This document shows, piece by piece, positions 1 to 6,322 of a DNA stretch of 6,762 nt; position 1 is the first letter of the stretch; the number at the start of each line of letters is the position of its first letter. The notes under the pieces are model-generated. The model was not told the DNA's origin and did no database searches. It worked only from the letters and a program-made list of their open reading frames with translations. This stretch comes from Rubrivirga sp. (GTDB taxonomy: Bacteria > Bacteroidota > Rhodothermia > Rhodothermales > Rubricoccaceae), in assembly GCA_012269805.1 (NCBI GenBank), contig JAAXJP010000736.1, forward strand, positions 1-6,762, read 5' to 3'. The position numbers were made by a program, and so were the translations under genes.

Positions 1-835
1 GCGTCGGGCAGCCGTAAGAGGTCCCGCGCGCGGCGGCCTCCTGGACCGCCTGGATGCTGCGCGGCGACACGCTCGTCTCGACAAAGAGGGCCGGGATCTG
101 GCGCTCGGCCACGAACCGAGCCAGGTCGCTGACGTCCGCCGTCCCGGCCTCGGTCGCCGTCGAGAGGCCCTGGAGGCCGCGGACTTCGAAGCCGTAGGCC
201 TGGCCGAAGTAGTTGAACGCGTCGTGCGCGGTGATGAGCACGCGGCGCTCTTCGGGCACCGCCTCGACGCGGTCCCGAACGAACCGGTCGAGCTCCTGGA
301 GCTGGGCGTCGTACGCGGCCAGGTTCTCGTAGTACACCTCGGCGTGGGTCGTGTCGATGGACGCGAGCACGTCGGCGACTTCTTCCGCGACGTCGCGCCA
401 CAGGCTCACGTCCATCCACACGTGGGGGTCGAACGAGCCCTCGAACTCCGGGGGGCTCAGCAGGCTCGAGCTCCGGACCGAGCTCGCGACGGGCTCCGCG
501 GGGATGCCCCGGCCCTCGACGTCCTCGAGCGCGCTCCCTAGCTGGCCCTCGAGGTCGAACCCGTTGTACAGGACCACGTCGGCCCCGATCAGGCGCGTGA
601 CGTCGCTCTCTTTCGGTCGGTACAGGTGGGGGTCGACGCCGGGCCCCATCAGCCCCTCGACGTCGACTCGGTCGCCGCCGATCTCACGCGCGAGGTCGGC
701 GAGCATGCTGGTCGTCGCGACGACGCGGACCTCCCGCTCGGCGACCGGCGCGTCGGGGTCGTTCGTCTGGCACGCCGTGAGCAGGAGGGGCAGGAAACAG
801 AGGGCCAGGGCGGTGGCCCGGGTGAAACGCGTCAT
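1..835 (-). CDS. Mn/Zn ABC transporter solute-binding lipoprotein, TroA/MntC type (3' end outside window)
   Basis: This is the extracytoplasmic binding protein of a cluster-A metal ABC importer, which captures Mn2+ or Zn2+ and passes it to an inner-membrane permease. Translating the minus strand from ATG 833-835 gives 278 codons with no stop before the window edge; the family is usually about 300 residues, so the last part is missing. Residues 1-22 form a lipoprotein signal with lipobox L-T-A-C (Cys22). Family landmarks follow in order: a VVATTSMLADLA strand/helix (38-49), GVDPHLY with His70, DPHVW with His138, ITAHDAF with His204, then YGFEV and GLQGLSTATEAG. His70, His138 and His204 align with three of the four TroA metal ligands. 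The fourth, an Asp, would lie off the window. There is no His-rich loop of the kind typical of zinc-specific ZnuA. The start overlaps the end of the extended repressor frame as ATGA, so the two genes probably share one transcript. Permease and ATPase genes are expected further left. Family assignment is firm; Mn versus Zn is inferred. Confidence 0.93.
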   Translation of the reverse strand, partial: MTRFTRATALALCFLPLLLTACQTNDPDAPVAEREVRVVATTSMLADLAREIGGDRVDVEGLMGPGVDPHLYRPKESDVTRLIGADVVLYNGFDLEGQLGSALEDVEGRGIPAEPVASSVRSSSLLSPPEFEGSFDPHVWMDVSLWRDVAEEVADVLASIDTTHAEVYYENLAAYDAQLQELDRFVRDRVEAVPEERRVLITAHDAFNYFGQAYGFEVRGLQGLSTATEAGTADVSDLARFVAERQIPALFVETSVSPRSIQAVQEAAARGTSYGCPT

Positions 836-909
836 GAGGAGGGAAGAGCGATGTAGAGGAACAGGGCGGCGTCGGCGCCCAGCGAGACGGGCTCGCCGGC
901 CCGGCCGCC
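832..909 (-). other. In-frame continuation of the repressor beyond its TAA stop
   Basis: Reading on in the repressor frame past TAA 910-912 gives 25 sense codons: GGRAGEPVSLGADAALFLY, then IALPSS. TGA follows at 832-834. The piece EPVSLGADAALFLY resembles the last strands of the FeoA/SH3-like domain that closes many DtxR-family proteins, which the annotated 197-residue form lacks. The TGA overlaps the ATG (833-835) of the binding-protein gene as ATGA, the same junction that joins the thioredoxin and receptor genes in this window. I infer that this was, or still is, the true 3' end of the repressor gene, and that the TAA is a nonsense mutation, a base-call error or a readthrough site. Against this, 25 codons can stay open by chance in such GC-rich DNA, and the domain comparison is from memory. 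Confidence 0.6.
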
Positions 910-1503
910 TTAACCACCGTGGCTGGCCACGCCCCCGTCGTCGTCGACGTCGACGACGCGGAACCGGGTGCCGGGGTACAGGCCGGCCGCGCCGACCTCC
1001 CGGAGGAGCTCCGGGTCGTGGTCCGAGACCTCAGCGACGGCCGCCTCGCTACCGGCGTCGAGGCGGGCGAGGGGGAGTCGCTCCCGCTCGTCGAGCTCGA
1101 GGTCCGGCGTCGGGATCGGCGAGCCGTGGGGGTCGTGGGTCGGGTGGCCGAGCGCGGCGTCCATGCGGGCCTCGAGGTCCTCGCTGAGGACGTGCTCCCA
1201 GGCCTCGGCCTCGTCGTGCAGCTTCTCCCACGGCACGCCGAGGGCCTGATGGAGGTAGGTCTCAACGAGCCGGTGATGACGGATCGTCTCGACGGCGATG
1301 AGCCGGCCCGGCTCGGTCAGCCGCGCGCCCTGGTACTTCTCATGGGCCACGAGGCCGGAGGCCGCCAGTTTCTTGAGCATCCCCGTAACAGACGCACCCG
1401 AGACGCCGAGACGCTCGGCCAGCGACGACGTGGTCGCCGCCTCGCCGGTGCGGCCGAGCGCGTAGATGGCTTTGAGGTAGTCCTCCGCGGCGGGCGAGGG
1501 CAT
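910..1503 (-). CDS. mntR: DtxR/MntR-family metal-dependent transcriptional repressor, possibly cut short by an in-frame TAA
   Basis: This 197-residue protein represses metal-uptake genes when loaded with divalent metal. Residues 1-62 form a winged helix-turn-helix; the recognition region is SLAERLGVSGASVTGMLKKL (27-46), followed by the wing HEKYQGARLT. Residues 63-140 form the metal-binding and dimerisation domain, with HHRLVETYL, EAEAWEHVLSED and GSPIP. Asp8, His77, Glu100, Glu103 and His104 match the metal-ligand positions of Bacillus MntR. Glu100 replaces the Cys found in iron-sensing DtxR/IdeR, which favours Mn. Lys11 stands where MntR has Glu11, so the site is not identical. A FeoA/SH3-like C-terminal domain begins near 150 (YPGTRFRVVDVDDDGG) but ends abruptly at TAA 910-912. 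The same frame continues with a credible tail to TGA 832-834 (separate entry). The gene is transcribed away from the thioredoxin/receptor operon and is followed by the binding-protein gene. The operator-like palindromes just upstream suggest autoregulation. Confidence 0.92.
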   Translation of the reverse strand: MPSPAAEDYLKAIYALGRTGEAATTSSLAERLGVSGASVTGMLKKLAASGLVAHEKYQGARLTEPGRLIAVETIRHHRLVETYLHQALGVPWEKLHDEAEAWEHVLSEDLEARMDAALGHPTHDPHGSPIPTPDLELDERERLPLARLDAGSEAAVAEVSDHDPELLREVGAAGLYPGTRFRVVDVDDDGGVASHGG

Positions 1504-1510
1504 GACGGGC

Positions 1511-1569
1511 GAGGTTTAGGAGAGCCGAAACCTAAGTCGGCCCTCACAGTTTAGGGCATCCTAAACCTC
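1511..1569. promoter_or_regulatory. Divergent operator region with two DtxR/MntR-like palindromes
   Basis: This AT-richer stretch lies between the repressor start (1503) and the divergent thioredoxin start (1588). Site A (1516-1535) has TTAGG and CCTAA arms around a 10-base core containing AGCC. That is one base longer than the classic 19-base DtxR box TTAGGTTAGCCTAACCTAA. Site B (1549-1566) is a perfect inverted repeat, GTTTAGG-GCAT-CCTAAAC. The outer edges also form a perfect 10-base inverted repeat, GAGGTTTAGG (1511-1520) with CCTAAACCTC (1560-1569). I saw no TTTAGG or CCTAAA elsewhere in the window. On the minus strand, TAGGTTTC (1534-1527) is one mismatch from the Bacteroidota -7 element TAnnTTTG, which would place the repressor's promoter under the operator. 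Binding by the adjacent MntR-like protein, and control of both arms, is inferred. Confidence 0.7.
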
Positions 1570-1587
1570 AATGCCAGCGCCGTTCCT

Positions 1588-2025
1588 GTGCGGACCCAGC
1601 TTCTCCTGCTCCTCACCCTGGCCTCCCTCAACGTACAGGCCCAGGACCCGCCGGAGTGGCGCGCGCTCCCCGACGCCCTCGCGCTCGCCGCGGCCTCCGA
1701 CGTCCCGGCGCTCGTTTATGTCCAGGCGCCGTGGTGCGGCCCGTGCCGCCAGTTGGAGCGCGAGACGTTCGCCGACCCGGCCGTCCGCGCCCGCCTCGCC
1801 CGCTTCGCCCTCGCCCGGCTCACGCTCGACGACCGCGACCGCCACCACCGGGTCGGACCGTACCGCCTGAGCGAGGCCGCGTGGTCTCGCCGCCTCGGCG
1901 CCGAGGCCACGCCGACGCTCGTGGTGCTCACCTCGGGCGGCGCCGTGCTCGGGCGGCACACCGGCGCCCTCCCCCCCGCCGGCCTCCTCCCCTTCCTCGA
2001 CGCCGCGCTCGCGGCGGCCCCATGA
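1588..2025 (+). CDS. Secreted thioredoxin-fold protein (periplasmic thiol oxidoreductase)
   Basis: This is a 145-residue protein with a Sec signal peptide, MRTQLLLLLTLASLNVQA, probably cut before Gln19. The mature domain has the thioredoxin pattern: strand ALVYVQAPWCGPC with active-site Cys50 and Cys53, then a helix with RQLERETFADPAVRARL, a central strand, and the cis-proline loop EATPTLVVL with Pro109. It should reduce or exchange disulfides in the periplasm. ETFADPAV after the CxxC recalls the thioredoxin_7/DUF255-like branch rather than cytosolic TrxA. GTG at 1588 is chosen because the frame upstream holds only a stop at 1552-1554 and no better start, and because it gives a complete signal peptide. 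ATG 1571 is in another frame. The stop TGA overlaps the receptor's ATG as ATGA, so the two are very likely co-translated. The operator region ends about 20 bases upstream, so metal-dependent repression is plausible. Its partner protein is not known. Confidence 0.88.
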   Translation: MRTQLLLLLTLASLNVQAQDPPEWRALPDALALAAASDVPALVYVQAPWCGPCRQLERETFADPAVRARLARFALARLTLDDRDRHHRVGPYRLSEAAWSRRLGAEATPTLVVLTSGGAVLGRHTGALPPAGLLPFLDAALAAAP

Positions 2026-4283
2026 TCCGCCTTCTCCTCGCGCTCGGCCTCCCCGCCGGCGCCACCGCCCAGACCGTCGAGGGCGTCGTGACCTCCGGCG
2101 GCGACGCCGTTCCCCTCGCGACCGTCCGCGTGGTCGGCACCGCCCTCGGCACGGCCGCCGACGCCGACGGCCGCTACCGCCTCGCGCTCCCCGAGGCGGG
2201 CGAGGCCACGCTCCGGGTCACCGCCGTCGGCTACGCGCCGGAGGAGCGGACGGTGGCCGTCGCCCCCGGTGAGATCGTCCGCCTCGACGTCGCGCTGCGG
2301 GCGGCCACGCTCGACGCCGGCGCCGTCGTCGTGACGGGGACGCTCGAGCAGATGGCCGTCCGCGAGTCGCCGGTCAAAGTCGACGTCGTGCCGAGCGCGT
2401 TTTTGGAGACCGTCCCGTCGGCCAACCTCATGGACGCCGTCGAACGCGTGAACGGGCTGTACCAGCAGGTCGACTGCGGCGTCTGCTACACGAACAACGT
2501 CCGTATCAACGGGATCGACGGGCCCAACACGGCCGTCCTCATCGACGGCGCCCCGGTCATGTCGAGCCTCGCGACGGTGTACGGGCTCAACGGGATCTCA
2601 CCGATCCTGATCTCGCAGGTCGAGGTCGTCAAGGGGCCCATGTCGACGCTCTACGGGAGCGAGGCGCTCGGCGGCGTCATCAACATCATCACGAAGGACC
2701 CGGCCACGTCCCCGCGCCTCTCGGTGAACGCGTTCGCGACGACCCACGCCGAGTTCGCCGGCGAGTTCGCCGCTGTCCCGCTCAAGGGCCGGACGAGCGC
2801 CCTGGTCAGCGGCACCGCGTTCTACACCACCGCGTTCCACGACAACAACGGCGACGGCTTCTCCGACCGCCCGCTCGAGAACCGCCTCTCCCTCTTCGGC
2901 AAGCTGACCCGCCGCGACGAGCGCGGGTTCGAGCGCGGGAGCCTCGTCGGGAAGGTGTACGCCTCCGACCTCGCGGCCGGCGTCGAGCCGTTCCTCGACG
3001 ACCCCGCCGGTCTCCGGGGGTCGAACAGGGTCTACGGCGAGAGCGTCTACACGCGGCGCGGCGAGCTCATCGGGCGCCTCGACCTCCGGCCCGGTCTCGA
3101 ACTCCAGGGCTCGGCCGCGGTCCACTCGCAGGACTCGTTCTACGGCGACACGGGTTACCAAGCGACCCAGGCCGACGGGTTCGGCCAGCTCGTCTGGACG
3201 CCCGAGACCGAGGGGACCGCGCTCGACGGTCACCACGTCCTCGTCGGCACCGCCGTCCGGGCCATCCGCTACGACGACGGGACGGGCGCGACCGGCGTCT
3301 TCGACGACAGCGGGACCCTCCTGGAGAACCGGCCGGACACCCGCGTCGTGCCCGGCCTCTTCGTCCAGGACGACTGGCGCGTGAGCGAGCGGCTCCGACT
3401 CCTCGGCGGCCTCCGCGCCGACTACCAGCCGGACTACGGGGTGATCCCGTCGCCCCGCGCGGCCGTCAAGTTCCAGCCGACCGGGACCACGACGGCCCGG
3501 CTCAACGTGGGCACGGGCTTCCGGATCGTCAATCTCTTTACCGAGGACCACCAGGCGTACAGCGGGGGCCGGGCCACACTCATCCTCGAGGACCTCGAGC
3601 CGGAGCGGAGCGTGAGCGTGACCGGCAGCCTCCAGCAGATCGTCGGCGAGCGCTCGCCCGTGGTCGTCGATGTCGACGCGTTCTGGACCCGGTTCTCGAA
3701 CAAGATCGAGCCGGACTACTCGGTCGACGGCGAGATCCGGTACCAGAACCTCGACGGGAGCGCGACCACGCGCGGGCTCGCGCTCCAAGTCCAGGGCGCG
3801 CTCCTGGGCGACGTCCGCTACACGGTCGGCGCGACGCTCCTCGACGTGTTCCTCGAGGAGGGTGGCGAGACCCAGCCGCTCGAGTTCGCGCCGGACTACC
3901 AGGCCACGGCGACGGTCACGTGGGAGACGCCGGGCGGATTCGCCGTCGACTACACGGCGCGGCTGACCGGGCCGATGCGGCTCCCGGAGTACGGCCCCGA
4001 GGCCGCCGCGGCGTACCAGGCCGCGACGGGCGCCCCGCTCCATCAGGAGTCGCCGGTCTACACCGTCCACAACCTCCAGGTCACGCGGGGCTTCTCGTGG
4101 GGCGGGCGGCTGGGCCAGGTCTACGTCTCGGCCGAGAACCTCCTCGGGTACCGCCAGTCGAGCCCGCTCGTGGGCTTCGACGACGGGACTCCCGGCTTCG
4201 GCGAGACGTTCGACACGGCGTACGTCTACGGCCCCATCGAGGGGATGTGTCTCGGCGCCGGCCTCCGGCTAACGCTCCCCTAG
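2022..4283 (+). CDS. TonB-dependent outer-membrane receptor with CGVC motif in the plug
   Basis: This 753-residue outer-membrane active transporter takes energy from TonB/ExbBD to import a scarce ligand. A short signal peptide (1-16, ending ATA) precedes a carboxypeptidase-regulatory-like domain (about 18-96; AVPLATVRVVGT, DADGRYRL, VGYAPEE). A TonB-box-like segment follows (97-107, LDAGAVVVTGT), then the plug (about 115-230) with VRINGIDG, VLIDGAP, VEVVKGPMSTLYGSEALGG and VINIITK. The rest is a beta barrel with typical alternating strands. The plug has Cys152-Gly-Val-Cys155 just before the NVRINGIDGPNTAVLIDG stretch, as in a recurring Bacteroidota receptor subgroup whose ligand I cannot name. 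The only other Cys is Cys743, near the C-terminus. The barrel ends GLRLTLP, with no terminal Phe. ATG 2022 overlaps the thioredoxin stop; the frame is open further upstream to 1656, but that region is the thioredoxin gene. Metal or metallophore import is inferred from the operator and neighbours. Confidence 0.94.
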   Translation: MIRLLLALGLPAGATAQTVEGVVTSGGDAVPLATVRVVGTALGTAADADGRYRLALPEAGEATLRVTAVGYAPEERTVAVAPGEIVRLDVALRAATLDAGAVVVTGTLEQMAVRESPVKVDVVPSAFLETVPSANLMDAVERVNGLYQQVDCGVCYTNNVRINGIDGPNTAVLIDGAPVMSSLATVYGLNGISPILISQVEVVKGPMSTLYGSEALGGVINIITKDPATSPRLSVNAFATTHAEFAGEFAAVPLKGRTSALVSGTAFYTTAFHDNNGDGFSDRPLENRLSLFGKLTRRDERGFERGSLVGKVYASDLAAGVEPFLDDPAGLRGSNRVYGESVYTRRGELIGRLDLRPGLELQGSAAVHSQDSFYGDTGYQATQADGFGQLVWTPETEGTALDGHHVLVGTAVRAIRYDDGTGATGVFDDSGTLLENRPDTRVVPGLFVQDDWRVSERLRLLGGLRADYQPDYGVIPSPRAAVKFQPTGTTTARLNVGTGFRIVNLFTEDHQAYSGGRATLILEDLEPERSVSVTGSLQQIVGERSPVVVDVDAFWTRFSNKIEPDYSVDGEIRYQNLDGSATTRGLALQVQGALLGDVRYTVGATLLDVFLEEGGETQPLEFAPDYQATATVTWETPGGFAVDYTARLTGPMRLPEYGPEAAAAYQAATGAPLHQESPVYTVHNLQVTRGFSWGGRLGQVYVSAENLLGYRQSSPLVGFDDGTPGFGETFDTAYVYGPIEGMCLGAGLRLTLP

Positions 4284-4289
4284 CCCTCT

Positions 4290-4309
4290 CCGCCTCGACA
4301 CCGAGGCGG
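4290..4309 (+). terminator. Perfect 8-bp stem-loop after the receptor gene
   Basis: CCGCCTCG (4290-4297) and CGAGGCGG (4302-4309) flank the loop ACAC and start seven bases after the receptor's TAG. There is no T-tract, so this is not a canonical intrinsic terminator. It could be a partial terminator that lowers expression of the downstream membrane-protein gene, or an mRNA-stabilising 3' structure. Confidence 0.4.
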
Positions 4310-4382
4310 GCGGAGCCGCCGACGCGTCGCCGCGGAACAGCGCCGGCGACGGCGATTACGCCCCGGCCCCGCCGCTCCGACC

Positions 4383-5744
4383 ATGCGCCCCGCCCGCTTC
4401 GCTCTCGCCGCGCTCGCCGCCGCCGCGCTCGCGCCCGCCGCGACTGCTCACGTTAAGTGGTTCAGTGAGTTCAGCTTTGCCGACCAGCCGCTCACGCTGT
4501 CGCGGGCGTGGACCCCGACGGTCACGGCGCTCCTCGCCCTGAGCGTCGTCGTGGTCGGGGCCCTCGTCTGGGTCGACCGCCGGATCTCGGGGACGGGGTG
4601 GTACGGGCGGCTCGACGCGTGGCTGGCCGGCTACCGCGACCGGAGCGGGCTCGTCCTCCGCGTCGGGGCCGGGGCCGCGCTCCTCCTCGCGTGGCAGGGC
4701 GACGCCATCTTCGTCCCGGAGTTCGAGATCCCGGCCGCGTGGGTCGGCTGGGCGCAGTTCGCCCTCGTCCTCCTGCTCTTGTCCGAGCGGACCGCGCCGC
4801 TCGCCGGGGCCGGGATGCTCGCGCTCTACGGGTACGGGTTCGCGCTGTTCAGCGCGCTGCACATGCTCGACTACGTGTTCTTCGCGGGCGTCGGGTTCGC
4901 CCTCCTCGTGTCGCGCGCGCCGAGCGAGCGGGTCCGGGCGCTCGGGCTCCCGGCCCTCTACTTCACGGTCGGCTTCTCGCTGTGCTGGGTCGCGCTCGAA
5001 AAGCTGATCTACCCGCAGTGGGGCCTCTACGTGCTGTCGCAGAACCCGCAGCTGACGCTCGGCTTCCCGATCGAGTTTTTCCTGACGGCGGCCGCGTTCG
5101 TCGAGTTCAGCCTGGGCTTCCTGCTCATCATCGGGCTGCTGGAGCGGCCGTTCGCGCTCGTCATCACGCTCGTGTTCTTCTCGACGACGCTCGTGTTCGG
5201 CAAGACCGAGGTCATCGGGCACACGCTGATCCACGCGGCCCTGCTCGTCTTCCTCATCGAGGGGCCAGGAACGGTGTACCGGGCGCCGGTCACGTTCCAC
5301 CAGCGGCCGGCGCTGCGGACGGCGTTCGCGTCGGTGAACCTGGGCCTCCTGTTCGGCCTCCTCCTCGTCCCGTACGCGGCGCTCGCGTGGGACGCCTACG
5401 AGGACCACGCCGAGGCCGTCGCCCGGGCCCTCGTCGAGGTCGAGCGGCCGCCGTCGGTCGCGCTCGCGGTGGAGCCCGACGGGAGCGGCGGGTACCTCGC
5501 CCGCCTGGAGGCCACGCCGTTCCGGTTCACGCCGGACGCGGGCGCGCACGTCCCGGGCGAGGGCCACGCCCACCTCTACGTCGACGGCGCGCAGGTGGCG
5601 CGGATGTACGGGCCCGTCGTCCACCTCCCGACGCTCCCGCCGGGGCGGCGGACGGTCACGGCGGTCCTGGCCACGCGCGACCACCGGCTCTACGCGCACG
5701 GCGGCGAGGCCGTCCGGGCCGAGCGCATCGTGTCGGTCCCCTGA
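4383..5744 (+). CDS. Polytopic DoxX-like membrane protein with C-terminal His-rich extracytoplasmic domain
   Basis: This is a 453-residue protein of unestablished function. Residues 1-22 are a signal peptide with the cleavage motif ATA, which would leave His23 (HVKWF) as the mature N-terminus. About ten hydrophobic segments follow between 42 and 336, including TVTALLALSVVVVGALVW (46-63), FSALHMLDYVFFAGVGFALL, FFLTAAAFVEFSLGFLLIIG and a segment with TEVIGHTLIHAALLVFLIEG. The membrane His, Glu and Asp residues and overall layout recall the DoxX/DoxD superfamily. After the last helix a soluble domain (about 345-453) carries His389, His395 and His397 in GEGHAHLYVDG, then RMYGPVVHLP (His414) and DHRLYAHGG (His434, His439). 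Such a His pattern suggests a periplasmic copper- or other metal-binding domain. It lies 99 bases after the receptor, beyond a stem-loop, on the same strand. A role in metal handling or transfer is inferred. ATG 4383 is the only start giving a full signal peptide. Confidence 0.85.
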   Translation: MRPARFALAALAAAALAPAATAHVKWFSEFSFADQPLTLSRAWTPTVTALLALSVVVVGALVWVDRRISGTGWYGRLDAWLAGYRDRSGLVLRVGAGAALLLAWQGDAIFVPEFEIPAAWVGWAQFALVLLLLSERTAPLAGAGMLALYGYGFALFSALHMLDYVFFAGVGFALLVSRAPSERVRALGLPALYFTVGFSLCWVALEKLIYPQWGLYVLSQNPQLTLGFPIEFFLTAAAFVEFSLGFLLIIGLLERPFALVITLVFFSTTLVFGKTEVIGHTLIHAALLVFLIEGPGTVYRAPVTFHQRPALRTAFASVNLGLLFGLLLVPYAALAWDAYEDHAEAVARALVEVERPPSVALAVEPDGSGGYLARLEATPFRFTPDAGAHVPGEGHAHLYVDGAQVARMYGPVVHLPTLPPGRRTVTAVLATRDHRLYAHGGEAVRAERIVSVP

Positions 5745-5823
5745 CCCGTCCGCGCGGCATGAACCCACCGCGAACCCCGCCGCCTCGGTGGCCCTTGCCG
5801 GTGACCCGCGGTACCATCCTTCC

Positions 5824-6168
5824 GTGACGCGCCTCCGCCGCCTCGTCTCCCCGCTCGCCCTCCTGCTGGCGACGCTCATCGTCGTCCAGATGACGGACGT
5901 CGTGATGTGCGCAGACGAGGCCGAGGCGATCGAGCACGCCGGCGGCGCCCCCGAGGCAGGCGACTCGGTGCCCGAGGACCTCCACGACGAGCACGGCCAC
6001 CACGGCGAGTCGGCCGCCGACTGCCTGTGCCACATCGTCTTCGCTCCTACGACGGTCGTGCCGTCTGGGGAGGCCCTCCTCGTGCCGGCGCCCGCGCGGT
6101 TTGGGGGGCCCGTCGCCGCGCTCCCCGAGGTCGAGCCGTCGGGGCTCGACCACGTGCCCCTAGGGTAG
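5824..6168 (+). CDS. Small secreted His/Cys-rich protein, putative metal binding
   Basis: This is a 114-residue protein that I do not recognise as a named family. From GTG 5824 the N-terminus is a clean signal or anchor: basic MTRLRRLV, then the hydrophobic stretch PLALLLATLIVVQ. An in-frame GTG at 5788 would add 12 residues that spoil this arrangement, so 5824 is preferred. The mature part is acidic, with His38, His54, His57, His59, His60 and His70 and Cys29, Cys67 and Cys69. The core HDEHGHHGESAADCLCHIVF reads as a metal-ligand cluster. The C-terminal 40 residues are Pro/Ala/Val-rich and end GLDHVPLG. MTDVVMC does not fit a lipobox. The gene sits between the membrane protein with the His domain and a second receptor. 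It may be a periplasmic metal buffer or chaperone, similar in style to small DUF2946-like proteins, but this is inference from composition only. Confidence 0.7.
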   Translation: MTRLRRLVSPLALLLATLIVVQMTDVVMCADEAEAIEHAGGAPEAGDSVPEDLHDEHGHHGESAADCLCHIVFAPTTVVPSGEALLVPAPARFGGPVAALPEVEPSGLDHVPLG

Positions 6169-6181
6169 AGACCGCCCGGTA

Positions 6182-6198
6182 GAGCGCACGACGCGCTC
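6182..6198 (+). terminator. Stem-loop after the small His/Cys-rich gene
   Basis: GAGCGC (6182-6187) and GCGCTC (6193-6198) form a perfect 6-bp stem with loop ACGAC, starting 13 bases after the TAG at 6166-6168. There is no T-tract, and an alternative pairing, ACGA (6188-6191) with TCGT (6197-6200), competes with it. In DNA this GC-rich, such stems arise by chance, so a terminator role is only possible. The rest of the 154-base gap to the next start shows no clear promoter or riboswitch. Confidence 0.25.
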
Positions 6199-6322
6199 GT
6201 CGGGCCCGCCGCGCTCGCGGCACACGTCTCCCTCGCCGCCGACCCGGCCGAGCGCCCCGCGCCGGTCCGTGCGGACGGCACCGACAGGTCCCTCGACGGG
6301 AGGGGCCGCCTTCCCCCCGACC

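Noticed and set aside
351..1187. Plus-strand open frame across the binding-protein and repressor genes
   Set aside because: The translation is Arg/Ser-rich with no domain. The minus strand encodes clear TroA-like and MntR-like proteins over the same bases.
1571..1870. ATG at 1571 as the start of a 99-residue protein
   Set aside because: It is in a different frame from the thioredoxin fold, and its product is Ser/Arg/Pro-rich without a domain. GTG 1588 gives the signal peptide and WCGPC.
1656..2021. Upstream extension of the receptor frame
   Set aside because: The extension is Arg/Pro-rich and lies inside the thioredoxin gene. ATG 2022 gives a signal peptide and an ATGA overlap.
2598..4070. 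Long open frame on the minus strand, antisense to the first receptor
   Set aside because: It has Arg/Val/Glu-rich low-complexity content and no domains. It mirrors the codon bias of the real receptor gene; such antisense frames are expected in DNA this GC-rich.
6158..6165. CCCTAGGG palindrome at the end of the small secreted gene
   Set aside because: It is eight bases inside codons and lacks the TTTAGG/CCTAAA extension seen in the operator region, so it is unlikely to be a repressor site.
4356..6281. Very long minus-strand frame antisense to the membrane protein and small secreted protein
   Set aside because: The translation is Arg/Glu/Pro-rich with no recognisable fold, while the plus strand has clear signal peptides, membrane segments and His motifs.
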